This document shows positions 1 through 7,633 of a stretch of DNA of 11,944 nt, one piece after another. A program made the position numbers and the translations under genes. The DNA comes from Stramenopiles sp. TOSAG23-2 (lineage: Eukaryota > Sar): assembly GCA_900128395.1 (NCBI GenBank), contig LT649887.1, positions 1 through 11,944 of the forward strand, given 5' to 3'. Position 1 is the stretch's first letter. Every line of letters starts with the position of its first letter. The notes below the pieces were generated by a model that made no database searches, had not been told where the DNA came from, and saw only the letters and a list, made by a program, of their open reading frames with translations.

Positions 1-2
1 AA

Positions 3-227
3 GCATCAATCGTATCGTCGTTTGTAGATGATGTCTCCAGTACCGTTGAGTCGACCACTGATAGCTCCAGTCTGAAGAAGCGAAATTTACCCACTAATGG
101 CACTTCGGGTTCAGAAAGTATAGGATCGCGAGTTAAAATGCGACGACGTCCAATCAACAAGCAACAAAAACAATCACGACCTCCAGGCACAGCTTTTGCT
201 TCCCCTGGATCTAACAAATATAAGTAA
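3..227 (+). CDS. C-terminal end of an unidentified protein (5' truncated)
   Basis: Only one forward frame stays open from the window edge: it reads 74 codons and stops with TAA at 225-227. The visible tail is Ser/Thr-rich at first (SSTVESTTDSSS), then strongly basic (KKR, then KMRRRP about 30 residues from the end, then KQQKQSRPP), and finishes in NKYK. It looks like a disordered, basic C-terminal tail. Its GC content is much higher than in the DNA immediately downstream, which agrees with coding. The N-terminal part lies outside the window and no domain is visible, so the function is unknown. It is convergent with the lipid kinase gene, with 164 nt between the two stop codons. The segment could be the last exon of a spliced gene. 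Confidence 0.6.
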   Translation, partial: ASIVSSFVDDVSSTVESTTDSSSLKKRNLPTNGTSGSESIGSRVKMRRRPINKQQKQSRPPGTAFASPGSNKYK

Positions 228-279
228 TTCTTTCACAGGTCTGGTAATTCCATACATATATACATATACATTATGAGTA

Positions 280-285
280 AATAAA
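280..285 (+). terminator. Candidate polyadenylation signal AATAAA for the upstream partial gene
   Basis: AATAAA lies 53 nt downstream of the TAA at 225-227, in a convergent spacer that is almost entirely A/T. The distance fits a eukaryotic cleavage signal, but the hexamer is expected often by chance in such DNA. Confidence 0.35.
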
Positions 286-314
286 ATCTTTAAATTATAA
301 ATAAGAGAATTTTT

Positions 315-331
315 TATATATATATATATAC
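315..331. repeat. TA dinucleotide tract in a convergent spacer
   Basis: This is an alternating T/A run of about 17 nt between the 3' ends of the partial gene and the lipid kinase gene. It is a simple repeat, likely length-variable, with no function implied. Confidence 0.7.
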
Positions 332-391
332 ATATCCATCAATTAATGGATAATACTCAAATATTATAAAATCTTAGCGATAAATTAAAAT

Positions 392-1712
392 CTAAGCTAA
401 TCCAACAGCTGATGGAAGAATCACTCGCCAAACTAATGCACCTACCAAACCAAGAGTAAATATAAAACCTACAACAATTTTTATTTTACCGATACCACCA
501 TCATCAACAGGTTCCTCTTTCTTTCCAATTATTTCTGCTTTTTTTTGTGCAACTGCTTTACTAACTGGACCCATACCTCTTTTCTTAGAGTTACAAACCA
601 ACCTTTCATCACGTTTTAGGACAGTTGGTAACAGCATTTTAACAAATTTTTTCTTCGATGTAATTGTCGTAGTTCCTTGACATCTAATATTATCTCCATC
701 AACACCAATAACAAATCCACCTTCAAGTTTTGCTGAGTCTCCTAATGGTTCTATTACCAACTTTGAAAATTTACTATGATCTTCCATTATATCTAACCAG
801 CCATTCTGTGGAGCGTAGCGTATGAATGAGTGTAATAAATATGTCAGAGATGATATCTTTTTTTTCAAGTTTAGGGGAATATAAGAAGTAACTTACCGTC
901 AACTCAAATGGTTCTTCCATTGCTTTAACAAATCTAGGCATTGATCCAAAATTTTTTGTTTGAACCCATGATATCCATGAATCGTTACTAGGTTCACCAT
1001 TGATCGGTGAACGATTTGTTATACATATCCACATATATTTACCTTCAATCACACGTTGTGTCCCATCCTCTTGGTATATTGTTATCTCGCCATGAAAATT
1101 ATTGCCTTTTGAATGTGGAAACAAGACAGCATATGCTGCAAATAATTTTAAACAAGCAGCGGAGCCGGGGAAATGAGTACGTCCATAGTCTTGTCCTTCA
1201 ATTGCACGTGGTGCTAATCCTAAATGAATTGCCTCAACGCTCAACATATCTGCTACAAGACCTTTTGAATCAGATACAGAACATACCGTAATCTCTTTTG
1301 TTTCTCCACTTTTGATCAACTCAGCAACACGTTTTGGGCGTTCAATTCCTTGTGATATAGCGAAAAAATTCATCCCTCCGCAACTTACGAAACCCATTGG
1401 TATTTTATCCGAGTTTTTGCTTTGATTCACCCCTTGTGCAGTTTCACACAAAGTGCCATCGCCTCCAGCGCCTACTACAATCCATCCACTATCACAGTAT
1501 TCTTTCGCTAATTCAACAGCATGTCCTCTTCTCTCTGTGTATTGTATTTTGAGCTCTATATCTGGATTAATTTCTTTCATTGCATCTTTAAATGATTGAC
1601 AAGGAAACGTTAATTGGCCAGTACCAATAACGGAGTTTGGCCCTTCTACGGCTTTCAAACTTCTGCCACCACCACTTATTGGATTTAATATAATACAGAC
1701 TTTCTTTGGCAT
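392..1712 (-). CDS. Lipid kinase of the DAGK/sphingosine kinase superfamily, tail-anchored, one intron
   Basis: Exon 1 is 1712-897 and exon 2 is 856-392, giving 426 residues. The N-terminus enters the fold directly: ILNPISGGG (8-16) is the phosphate-binding strand-loop, GGDGTLCE (83-90) is the nucleotide-binding signature, and CGGMNFFA (111-118) replaces the usual GTGN-type loop. After the splice, GGFVIGVDGD (318-327) matches the C-terminal beta-sandwich DGE/DGD motif. The family phosphorylates diacylglycerol, sphingoid bases or ceramide with ATP; the exact substrate cannot be told here. A basic stretch (SKKRGMG, 362-368) and a hydrophobic segment (about 398-420) precede a very short tail, suggesting a C-terminal membrane anchor with the kinase facing the cytosol. 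An in-frame GTG two codons upstream was rejected in favour of the ATG at 1712, which has A at -3. It is transcribed divergently from the OB-fold gene, 268 nt away. Confidence 0.85.
857..896 (-). other. 40-nt spliceosomal intron in the lipid kinase gene
   Basis: Read on the minus strand the intron begins GTAAGT and ends AAAAAAAAG, with a branch-point-like CCTAAAC about 13 nt before the 3' end. It falls between codons (phase 0) after the ACG codon of PFELT and joins to ATATCATCT (ISSLTYLL). Splicing restores the kinase C-terminal domain and the membrane segment, which lie in another frame. Forty nucleotides is very short for an intron and is not a multiple of three. This is the only intron I can support in the window. 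Confidence 0.85.
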
Positions 1713-1980
1713 GATCACTCCTGTCTTATAATAATATATTATGACTACTAAATGATAAAGGAGGAAAGATATTATATTTCTAATATCATCATATTATATA
1801 TATATATATAGATGCACTTCTTTTTTTTATTTGATTTTTTTTCCTTTTTTTTGGGGTATATTATAATATACCAGGTAGATTAAGATAGAATAGTTGTAAT
1901 AAAATAATATTGGATGATTAATTGCAAAAAAAAACAAATTCAACAAAGAAAAACCAAAAAAAGCAAAAAAAACAAAGAAA
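1713..1980. promoter_or_regulatory. Divergent promoter region between lipid kinase and OB-fold genes
   Basis: This 268-nt spacer must hold the promoters and leaders of both flanking genes. It contains a TA run (about 1794-1810), oligo-T stretches (about 1820-1851) and, immediately before the OB-fold ATG, an A-rich leader (about 1925-1980) broken only by occasional C, G and T. A-rich 5' leaders of this kind are familiar from dictyostelid genes. No specific transcription-factor site can be named. Confidence 0.5.
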
Positions 1981-2487
1981 ATGGATTCTTCTACAATGAA
2001 ATCAACTACTGTACCTTCAACTATTCCATCAATGTTACAAAATATATGTAAAATAAAAGATTTGTCCCCAACTTCGACTTCAATACATATATATGTCAAA
2101 GTATTAAATGTATTAGTAATTGCACAACGTAAATATAAAGATGGAACAATTATTGAAGTTGGTGAGATATTAGTTGGAGATAATACTGGGAATATAATAA
2201 TAAGTGCTCGTGGAAAAGAGCAGATCGAAGTATTACAATCTCTTAATGATATCATACAAATAGAAAATGGTAAGATAGAAATGTTTGACGGTAGTTATAT
2301 GCGTTTAACAATTGATAAGTGGGGTAGTGTTTCAAAATGTATAAATACGACGTCAGAAATTAAAAGCTTTGTGAATATCTTAATAAATAAAAATAGTAGT
2401 ATGATAAATAATGATGATAATGAAAATGATACTGCTGGTGATGATGAATATTTAAAAAACTATTCAATGGTTGAGTACACATTATGA
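1981..2487 (+). CDS. OB-fold single-stranded nucleic-acid-binding protein, SOSS-B/hSSB1-like
   Basis: A 168-residue single-exon gene with ATG after an A-rich leader and stop TGA. Residues about 22-120 form one OB fold: IKDLSP (25-30) then a first strand, a DGT turn (54-56), VGEILVGDNTGNIIIS (60-75), a DII segment (90-92), ENGKIEMFDGSYMRLTI (95-111) and a closing WGSVSK (114-119). The GD-x-TG-x-I core, the NG-x-x-x-x-F motif and the spacing match the SOSS-B (NABP/hSSB1) type, which binds single-stranded DNA in double-strand-break repair and also associates with Integrator. The tail (138-168) is disordered and rich in Asn/Asp (NNDDNEND), as SSB tails often are, then ends in an aromatic YSMVEYTL. 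The first 20 residues are Ser/Thr-rich and probably disordered. An RPA-like or other OB-fold protein is the main alternative. Action in the nucleus is inferred from the family. Confidence 0.72.
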   Translation: MDSSTMKSTTVPSTIPSMLQNICKIKDLSPTSTSIHIYVKVLNVLVIAQRKYKDGTIIEVGEILVGDNTGNIIISARGKEQIEVLQSLNDIIQIENGKIEMFDGSYMRLTIDKWGSVSKCINTTSEIKSFVNILINKNSSMINNDDNENDTAGDDEYLKNYSMVEYTL

Positions 2488-2550
2488 TTCACAAAAAAGG
2501 AGATGGAGTATTTAATACCACGTACGAATGATGTATCGGTTAGATAGATA

Positions 2551-2570
2551 TGTGTGTGTGTGTGTGTGTG
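2551..2570. repeat. (TG)10 microsatellite
   Basis: Ten perfect TG units are followed by an imperfect continuation (TATGTGCATGTG). It lies in the 3' flank of the OB-fold gene. Purine-pyrimidine alternation makes it prone to slippage. Confidence 0.95.
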
Positions 2571-2665
2571 TATGTGCATGTGTAAATTAAGCTGCCAGCT
2601 GGATATTTTATAATAATATGATATATCGATATGCATATGTATTTTTTTATTTAATTTAATAATAT

Positions 2666-2720
2666 ATGGTTAAAATCTAAAGTTATAATAATTTTACACT
2701 TCTCGTGGTAAAGTAATATG
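2666..2720 (+). repeat. Degenerate dispersed repeat, copy A
   Basis: It starts ATGGTTAAAATCTAAA and continues through ACTTCTC and GGTA to TAATATG. The same ordered blocks appear at 8970-9032, with a 16-nt identical start and small gaps afterwards. Both copies are in plus orientation and lie roughly 150-180 nt after the stop codon of a plus-strand gene. Confidence 0.55.
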
Positions 2721-2764
2721 CTCAATACTCAATCGCAAGAATAATATGCTATCCTACTATAATA

Positions 2765-2826
2765 AAGCTCTCCTGACGTCGTCGCAAGCTCTCATGCGCC
2801 ACCGCAAGCTAATACTCCATAAGCAC
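2765..2826 (+). repeat. GC-rich degenerate tandem repeat, units of 20-21 nt
   Basis: Three consecutive units begin AAGCT at 2765, 2786 and 2806. Units one and two share about 16 of 21 positions (AAGCTCTC, then the CG-rich half ending CGC); unit three keeps only the start and a few later bases. The line 2761-2820 is 31/60 G+C, against 6/60 for 2641-2700, so it stands out sharply in the spacer. The origin is unknown: it may be a minisatellite, a mobile-element fragment or part of a non-coding RNA. Confidence 0.55.
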
Positions 2827-2922
2827 AAGTAGGTTTAATTTAATATATATACGAAGTAATATATAAATGTGTGCATATCATAATATTTTACGACTATAAA
2901 ATACATGAATAATAAAAATCAT

Positions 2923-2928
2923 TTTATT
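2923..2928 (-). terminator. Candidate polyadenylation signal for the reductase-acyltransferase gene
   Basis: TTTATT on the plus strand reads AATAAA on the minus strand, 88 nt past the TGA of the fusion gene. The position is plausible, but the hexamer is common in AT-rich DNA. Confidence 0.35.
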
Positions 2929-3015
2929 AATATATCAATATCGCATATATATATATACAAGCTTGTATCATATGTGAAAAATATTCGTACATCATGTTCG
3001 AAGCATAATATAAAA

Positions 3016-6000
3016 TCACAATTTTGAATTGGTTGTTTGTTTTGCCAACATTGGAAAATTTGCAATGCTAGGGATTACTTTGCCTTTACCACCATTACCG
3101 GCAGAACTAGGCTTTCTGAAAAAATTAATCCGAGCTACAAATTCTAGTAACCCATCTTCATCATTATATGCATCATGCAATTGTAAAAAATCCGATTTTG
3201 TATTTGTTTCCTCATCAACAAACTTTGTTAAAACATTCAATGATTGAAAGGATGCGATGGCATTACTAATCGTATTCGATGCGCATGCCTCGTAATGATC
3301 GATATGACCATCATTGTACATTGTTTCTGTTAACCATTGTGCTCGTTCAATGAGCGGTTTGCTTTCCATTTTAATGCTTGGCAATAATGCGTTTAAAGAC
3401 AATGAAGATGTGTAATATGCATCAATAAATGGCCACATAATGCTACATAAAAAACCAAACATACGTTCCCCTTCATTATTAATCGATATTGATCCATACT
3501 TTTTCAAATCATTAACAAATGTTGTTGGTCTATTATCATTAGAAGAATATGTTGATGTCATGACAATGCCAGTACTACCACTGAAATCAATTTTGGAATT
3601 TGAAGGAAAAGCATCATTAAACCCATTTTTCATATTAAAGGTGCCATTATCAATCATTTTGAACAAAACATCCATGTGATCTTTTTCTCGTTCTTGGTCA
3701 TCTCCGGAATTGGAACGATCGCGTACAAATTCTAATGATAATATTTTATCTAAAAACAAAACTTGTTTTAACAAATCATGTATTGGCAAAAATGCATCAG
3801 TCATTTTCACCATATTATTTGCAGTCGTATCAGATACGTCACTATCATTGTTTGCTTTCTTATCCCAGATATCGTTCACACTGGCATAAAATGCTATTGC
3901 CCACAATGCTTCTTGTGAAAACAAATGCAATATTTTATTACGATACAATCCTAATGATATGTAATTTTTATACACATCTGGAGTCTCTGTATTCGGGACG
4001 TAAAATTCATGTCGTCGCTCAACGACTAAATCGCCTAGCATTTTTATAGAACGTTCTACTGAATAATTCCGAGGTGTACCTTCTACTAATATAACTTGTC
4101 CACCACGTTGAGTCACTTCATGTCTTAACCATTCTATATCTTCTAGCAATTGTGGCTTTTTAATTCCACTACGATAATTTAATATAATGGCAGCACATAA
4201 GTGCGTTGGCATTGATACTCCTGATTGTGTAATTTTCTCCAGTAAATCATATGCTAATGATGATGTTAACTTTTTAAAATCATTGTCATTCGTTCTTGGA
4301 TTATACGAGGCACCATATGCGCTTTTCTTTCTGAACGATTCAACATGTTGTTTCTCATAGTCATTAAATGATACTGGCTCGCCGAATTGTATCGATAAAA
4401 AGCCATAGTTTGATTTTAAAAATGTTGGAATAGATTTAAGCAAATTTGGTAACGTTTCTCCAGGTTTCCGTTTGCCTAACATTTCATCTGAATACAAAGA
4501 TGCTTCCCATGTCCTTTCAAAATCAATGGAAACGGGAACAAACATTACGTCTTTCACGCGTCCATCTACTGCAGCAGCAATAGATGTTTTCAATGCGCCA
4601 AATTTTGGCGTTAACGTTTTACCTGTACGACTTCTCGTGCCTTCCAGAAAAAATTCAACAACTTGTTTATCCTCCAACAATCGTTGAATATATTCATTGA
4701 ATATAGCTTGGTATACAACATCATTTGGAAAAGGTCTTTTAATGAAAAATGCACCTGCATGACGCAACATGGTAGATAAAACGCCGAGTCCTAAGAAATC
4801 TTCACCTGCTAATATATGTGGCAACGGCAAATTGTACGCAAAGAAAATATAAGATAAGATAATGAAATCCACATAACTTCGATGTGATGGCAATAATACC
4901 AACGGGCATTCCCCTTTTGCTGCAAGATTACGTACTTTTTCCAAACCTTTTTCATCAACGCGTATGCCTTCGTATACAGTCCTCCACACTTTACGCAAAG
5001 GATAGGTTAAAACACGTGCTTTTTCTACATCCATTTGTGCCGCCATTTCTTTTAATATATTGTATCCATGTTGCTCAGCAGCTTTTTGTGGTACATTTCG
5101 TGTCTTTGAATATGTCACCATTGCATCTTGTACCTGTTTTGAAGACAAAACTAGCTTCAACATTTCTGATGGTTTCCTTTGATTTAAACGTGGCACAAAC
5201 TTTGCTTCTTGGGCTTTTCCTTCTTTCCATCCAGTTAAACCTAATATGCGACCAAAAATTCCCTTTTTCGTATAACCAGGTGCACGGCCATGCGTATAAG
5301 ACCATGTTATGTCCGGCATAATGCTTGGAAATGAAATTACATGATGATCATCATCCCAATTGTAAATACGATCGGTAGTTAAACTCATTGCATTGTGTTG
5401 AATGCTACTTTCCGATGGCAATACTAAATCCTCCTTCAAATTAATCGCTCGTAAACCGATTGCAAAATTTGTGTAATATTGCTTCCAATTGATATCTGTA
5501 ATGTCAACGTTAAATGGATTTTTGTCGATCCAAATCGTGTTTGGCTCAATTCCATATGCGTCTTTTGCATCTTTAACCCAACTTTGTGCCATTCCATTTT
5601 TGAAAAACCATTGGTTACGCGTGAAAAATTCAAAGGTTATATTCACCGTACGTGCTTGCTCCACACCACGTGCTAAACGTTTGCTAGTTTTAATATGACC
5701 AGGATCACGGATCAATTCAGCAAACGTACGATATGCTGATGATGGTAAGGTATAGCGTAGAAACCATTCAATTTGAAATCGTTGCGGAGAATCGATCATA
5801 TGGAAAGTTGGTGGGCCACTTGCATTTGGAGAAGGATAATCACGGAAATGGCCAAATGCCATTTGAACTTGCCTCCAATTGCATGGATTTTGATAGGATG
5901 TACCACAATTCGATATATCTGCTTTCAATCGTGGATTTTTTTCATATGTTTCCATGCCTGCATGTATCATATGGTTTGCAACCGTATCAACTGGTATGAT

Positions 6001-6894
6001 ATCACCAACACTGCGATTGATACCTGGCATCACGGTTAACAAACCTAACCCACCAGCCATTAAAACAGCACCTGCAGCAAATCGTGAATCAATCCATCCA
6101 GGCCATGGTTCTCGCAATGCAGCCCCAATTATAGATGGGCGAACGATATGCAAAGGTATTTGTAATTCTTTTCGTTTTAATACCATCAAAACTTCTGAAA
6201 TATGCTTTGTTAAACAATATGTATTTGGATACGTACCAAGTGCTCTGTTTGTAATATTTGCTAATTCAATCTCACTTTTGCCTCCTTGTACAGATTGAAT
6301 TAATGCATGTGGATCAAATTCCAATGGATAAATTTTCTCGTACACCTTTCGACCACTTGGTTGATTGCTACTTGAATATGTAGAGCTTACTTGAACGAAA
6401 CATTTCACATTAAAAATATTTTTTGCCATCGTTAACAATCTCAACGGTCCTAAAACATTAATATCAATTGCAATATCAATTCTTTCGGTAAAATCAACTG
6501 TTGCTGCACTGTGAAATATAATATCAATGCCTCCATTTTTCACGATTTGATCAATATCACTTGGTACAATATCAAGATTATTACGATGACCTAACATATC
6601 ACCTGCAATAGGTGTCACTTTTGAATGAACATATCGTAAGAAATTATCCATGTTTTTATCAAAATTATCATTGATCATACGATCGAATATTTTTGACTTG
6701 AATACTTCATTGTTCAATCGTTCTTGGATAGTTATACCTGGTTTTGGACGTACCAATACATAAATTTGTTTAATATTTGGCAATGAACGTAATAATTTTT
6801 CCAGAAGTACTTTTCCTAGAAATCCAGTTGCCCCAGTTACAAAAAGAGTTTTATTTTTATAAAAATTTGGTATTAATGTTGGGTCCAACGTCAT
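3016..6894 (-). CDS. Peroxisomal fatty acyl-CoA reductase / dihydroxyacetone-phosphate acyltransferase fusion
   Basis: A single-exon 1292-residue protein. Residues 1 to about 480 are a fatty acyl-CoA reductase: NAD(P)H-binding TGATGFLG (20-27), catalytic-type serines in VQVSST (167-172), YCLTK (226-230, the YxxxK pair), then a male-sterility-type C-terminal region with NCGTSYQNP (329-337). After a linker (about 480-570) comes a DHAP/glycerol-phosphate acyltransferase: HRSYVD (671-676, catalytic HX4D), GAFFIKR (714-720), EFFLEGTRSR (747-756, substrate binding) and VPVSIDFERTWE (786-797). FFLEGTRSR resembles GNPAT more closely than bacterial PlsB. The C-terminal 430 residues match the long tail of that family. 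The protein ends NSKL, a canonical PTS1 signal. Inferred role: making fatty alcohol from acyl-CoA and 1-acyl-DHAP for ether-lipid synthesis inside peroxisomes. A comparable fusion (FARAT) is known, as I recall, in Dictyostelium. The ATG at 6894 has A at -3 and lies close to the nucleotide-binding fold. Confidence 0.93.
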   Translation of the reverse strand: MTLDPTLIPNFYKNKTLFVTGATGFLGKVLLEKLLRSLPNIKQIYVLVRPKPGITIQERLNNEVFKSKIFDRMINDNFDKNMDNFLRYVHSKVTPIAGDMLGHRNNLDIVPSDIDQIVKNGGIDIIFHSAATVDFTERIDIAIDINVLGPLRLLTMAKNIFNVKCFVQVSSTYSSSNQPSGRKVYEKIYPLEFDPHALIQSVQGGKSEIELANITNRALGTYPNTYCLTKHISEVLMVLKRKELQIPLHIVRPSIIGAALREPWPGWIDSRFAAGAVLMAGGLGLLTVMPGINRSVGDIIPVDTVANHMIHAGMETYEKNPRLKADISNCGTSYQNPCNWRQVQMAFGHFRDYPSPNASGPPTFHMIDSPQRFQIEWFLRYTLPSSAYRTFAELIRDPGHIKTSKRLARGVEQARTVNITFEFFTRNQWFFKNGMAQSWVKDAKDAYGIEPNTIWIDKNPFNVDITDINWKQYYTNFAIGLRAINLKEDLVLPSESSIQHNAMSLTTDRIYNWDDDHHVISFPSIMPDITWSYTHGRAPGYTKKGIFGRILGLTGWKEGKAQEAKFVPRLNQRKPSEMLKLVLSSKQVQDAMVTYSKTRNVPQKAAEQHGYNILKEMAAQMDVEKARVLTYPLRKVWRTVYEGIRVDEKGLEKVRNLAAKGECPLVLLPSHRSYVDFIILSYIFFAYNLPLPHILAGEDFLGLGVLSTMLRHAGAFFIKRPFPNDVVYQAIFNEYIQRLLEDKQVVEFFLEGTRSRTGKTLTPKFGALKTSIAAAVDGRVKDVMFVPVSIDFERTWEASLYSDEMLGKRKPGETLPNLLKSIPTFLKSNYGFLSIQFGEPVSFNDYEKQHVESFRKKSAYGASYNPRTNDNDFKKLTSSLAYDLLEKITQSGVSMPTHLCAAIILNYRSGIKKPQLLEDIEWLRHEVTQRGGQVILVEGTPRNYSVERSIKMLGDLVVERRHEFYVPNTETPDVYKNYISLGLYRNKILHLFSQEALWAIAFYASVNDIWDKKANNDSDVSDTTANNMVKMTDAFLPIHDLLKQVLFLDKILSLEFVRDRSNSGDDQEREKDHMDVLFKMIDNGTFNMKNGFNDAFPSNSKIDFSGSTGIVMTSTYSSNDNRPTTFVNDLKKYGSISINNEGERMFGFLCSIMWPFIDAYYTSSLSLNALLPSIKMESKPLIERAQWLTETMYNDGHIDHYEACASNTISNAIASFQSLNVLTKFVDEETNTKSDFLQLHDAYNDEDGLLEFVARINFFRKPSSAGNGGKGKVIPSIANFPMLAKQTTNSKL

Positions 6895-7633
6895 ATTTTT
6901 AAATAAATTGGTTATTATATATATCTATATATTAAATTATCAAATTGTATAAATATATTGTTTCTTCTCTATTCTTTTGAATGTTTCTTTTTCCTTGTGC
7001 CCTTTTCAACCAAAACTATTATTCGTATTTGCTATTCTTCGTTTATATTGGTTTCATTTTGTGTATTATAATTATATATGTTACATGTAGTACAAAGTAC
7101 TAATAATATTGAAGCAGCAGGAACTTTCGAATAACTTTCTACACAACACCATAATTCTTTCTAGAATAATTAAAAAAATATTTTATGTGCTTAAATGCAC
7201 AAATGGAACGGCCTCTAATAACTTGTTTCGTTTGTGTGTTTTAATTTCATTAATCCGCAATCATTTTTTTTTATTTTTTTCATCATGATGTTTGCTGGTT
7301 TATTGTGCAACTACTTGTTGCATCAGATAGCACGTAATACGTAATATCTTTTTTTTTGTGTTTTGTTGTTCGCTAATAATCTAATAATAAGATAGAAATA
7401 GTATTATAATAATATATTTAATGATGTGTGTATGCTATTATCTTAAATTTATGATTATTGTTGCTGATTATTATAATTAGGAAATTAGTGGAAAATGAAT
7501 GCCCAGGGAATGAATTGATCGAATAAAAATATGAAACAACAATGATATAAGATAAACAAGAAAACAAGATCACAAAGTAAGATAACAAAAATACAAATTT
7601 AATATTCAGCTTTTTCAATTATTATTATTGACA
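6895..7633. promoter_or_regulatory. Divergent promoter region between the reductase fusion and mL46 (739 nt)
   Basis: This spacer must carry both promoters. Near the fusion gene it holds a TA-rich run (about 6912-6937). The middle has pyrimidine-rich tracts (for example about 7265-7280 and 7349-7357) and a small inverted repeat, GTGC..GCAC, near 7188-7201. Minus-strand open frames here lack an ATG start and look like chance. No transcription-factor site or RNA gene is recognisable. Confidence 0.5.
7495..7518 (+). other. Possible short upstream ORF ahead of mL46
   Basis: ATG to TGA encodes MNAQGMN. A second tiny frame (ATG AAA CAA CAA TGA, 7531-7545) follows. Both lie 90-140 nt before the mL46 start. 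They matter only if transcription starts upstream of them, which the sequence does not show, and ATG-stop pairs are frequent in such AT-rich DNA. Confidence 0.15.

Larger units (their letters stand above)
2488..3015. other. Convergent intergenic spacer (528 nt)
   Basis: This spacer separates the 3' ends of the OB-fold gene and the reductase-acyltransferase fusion. It holds a TG microsatellite (2551-2570), one copy of a dispersed degenerate repeat (2666-2720), a GC-rich tandem repeat (2765-2826), AATAAA hexamers on the plus strand (2761-2766, 2911-2916), the reverse signal (2928-2923), and a TA run (about 2944-2957). No coding frame in it is convincing. Confidence 0.7.

Noticed and set aside
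385-395. TTAAAATCTAA, a possible third copy of the dispersed repeat
   Set aside because: Only 11 AT-rich bases match, they overlap the lipid kinase stop codon, and none of the later blocks follow.
1827-2255. Minus-strand frame of 142 codons
   Set aside because: It lies opposite the OB-fold gene, whose fold is recognisable, and extends into its A-rich leader; the product is a Phe/Ile-rich artefact.
7418-7618. Minus-strand hydrophobic frame of 66 codons in the mL46 promoter region
   Set aside because: It begins with TTG and has no ATG. Hydrophobic composition follows from T-rich DNA.
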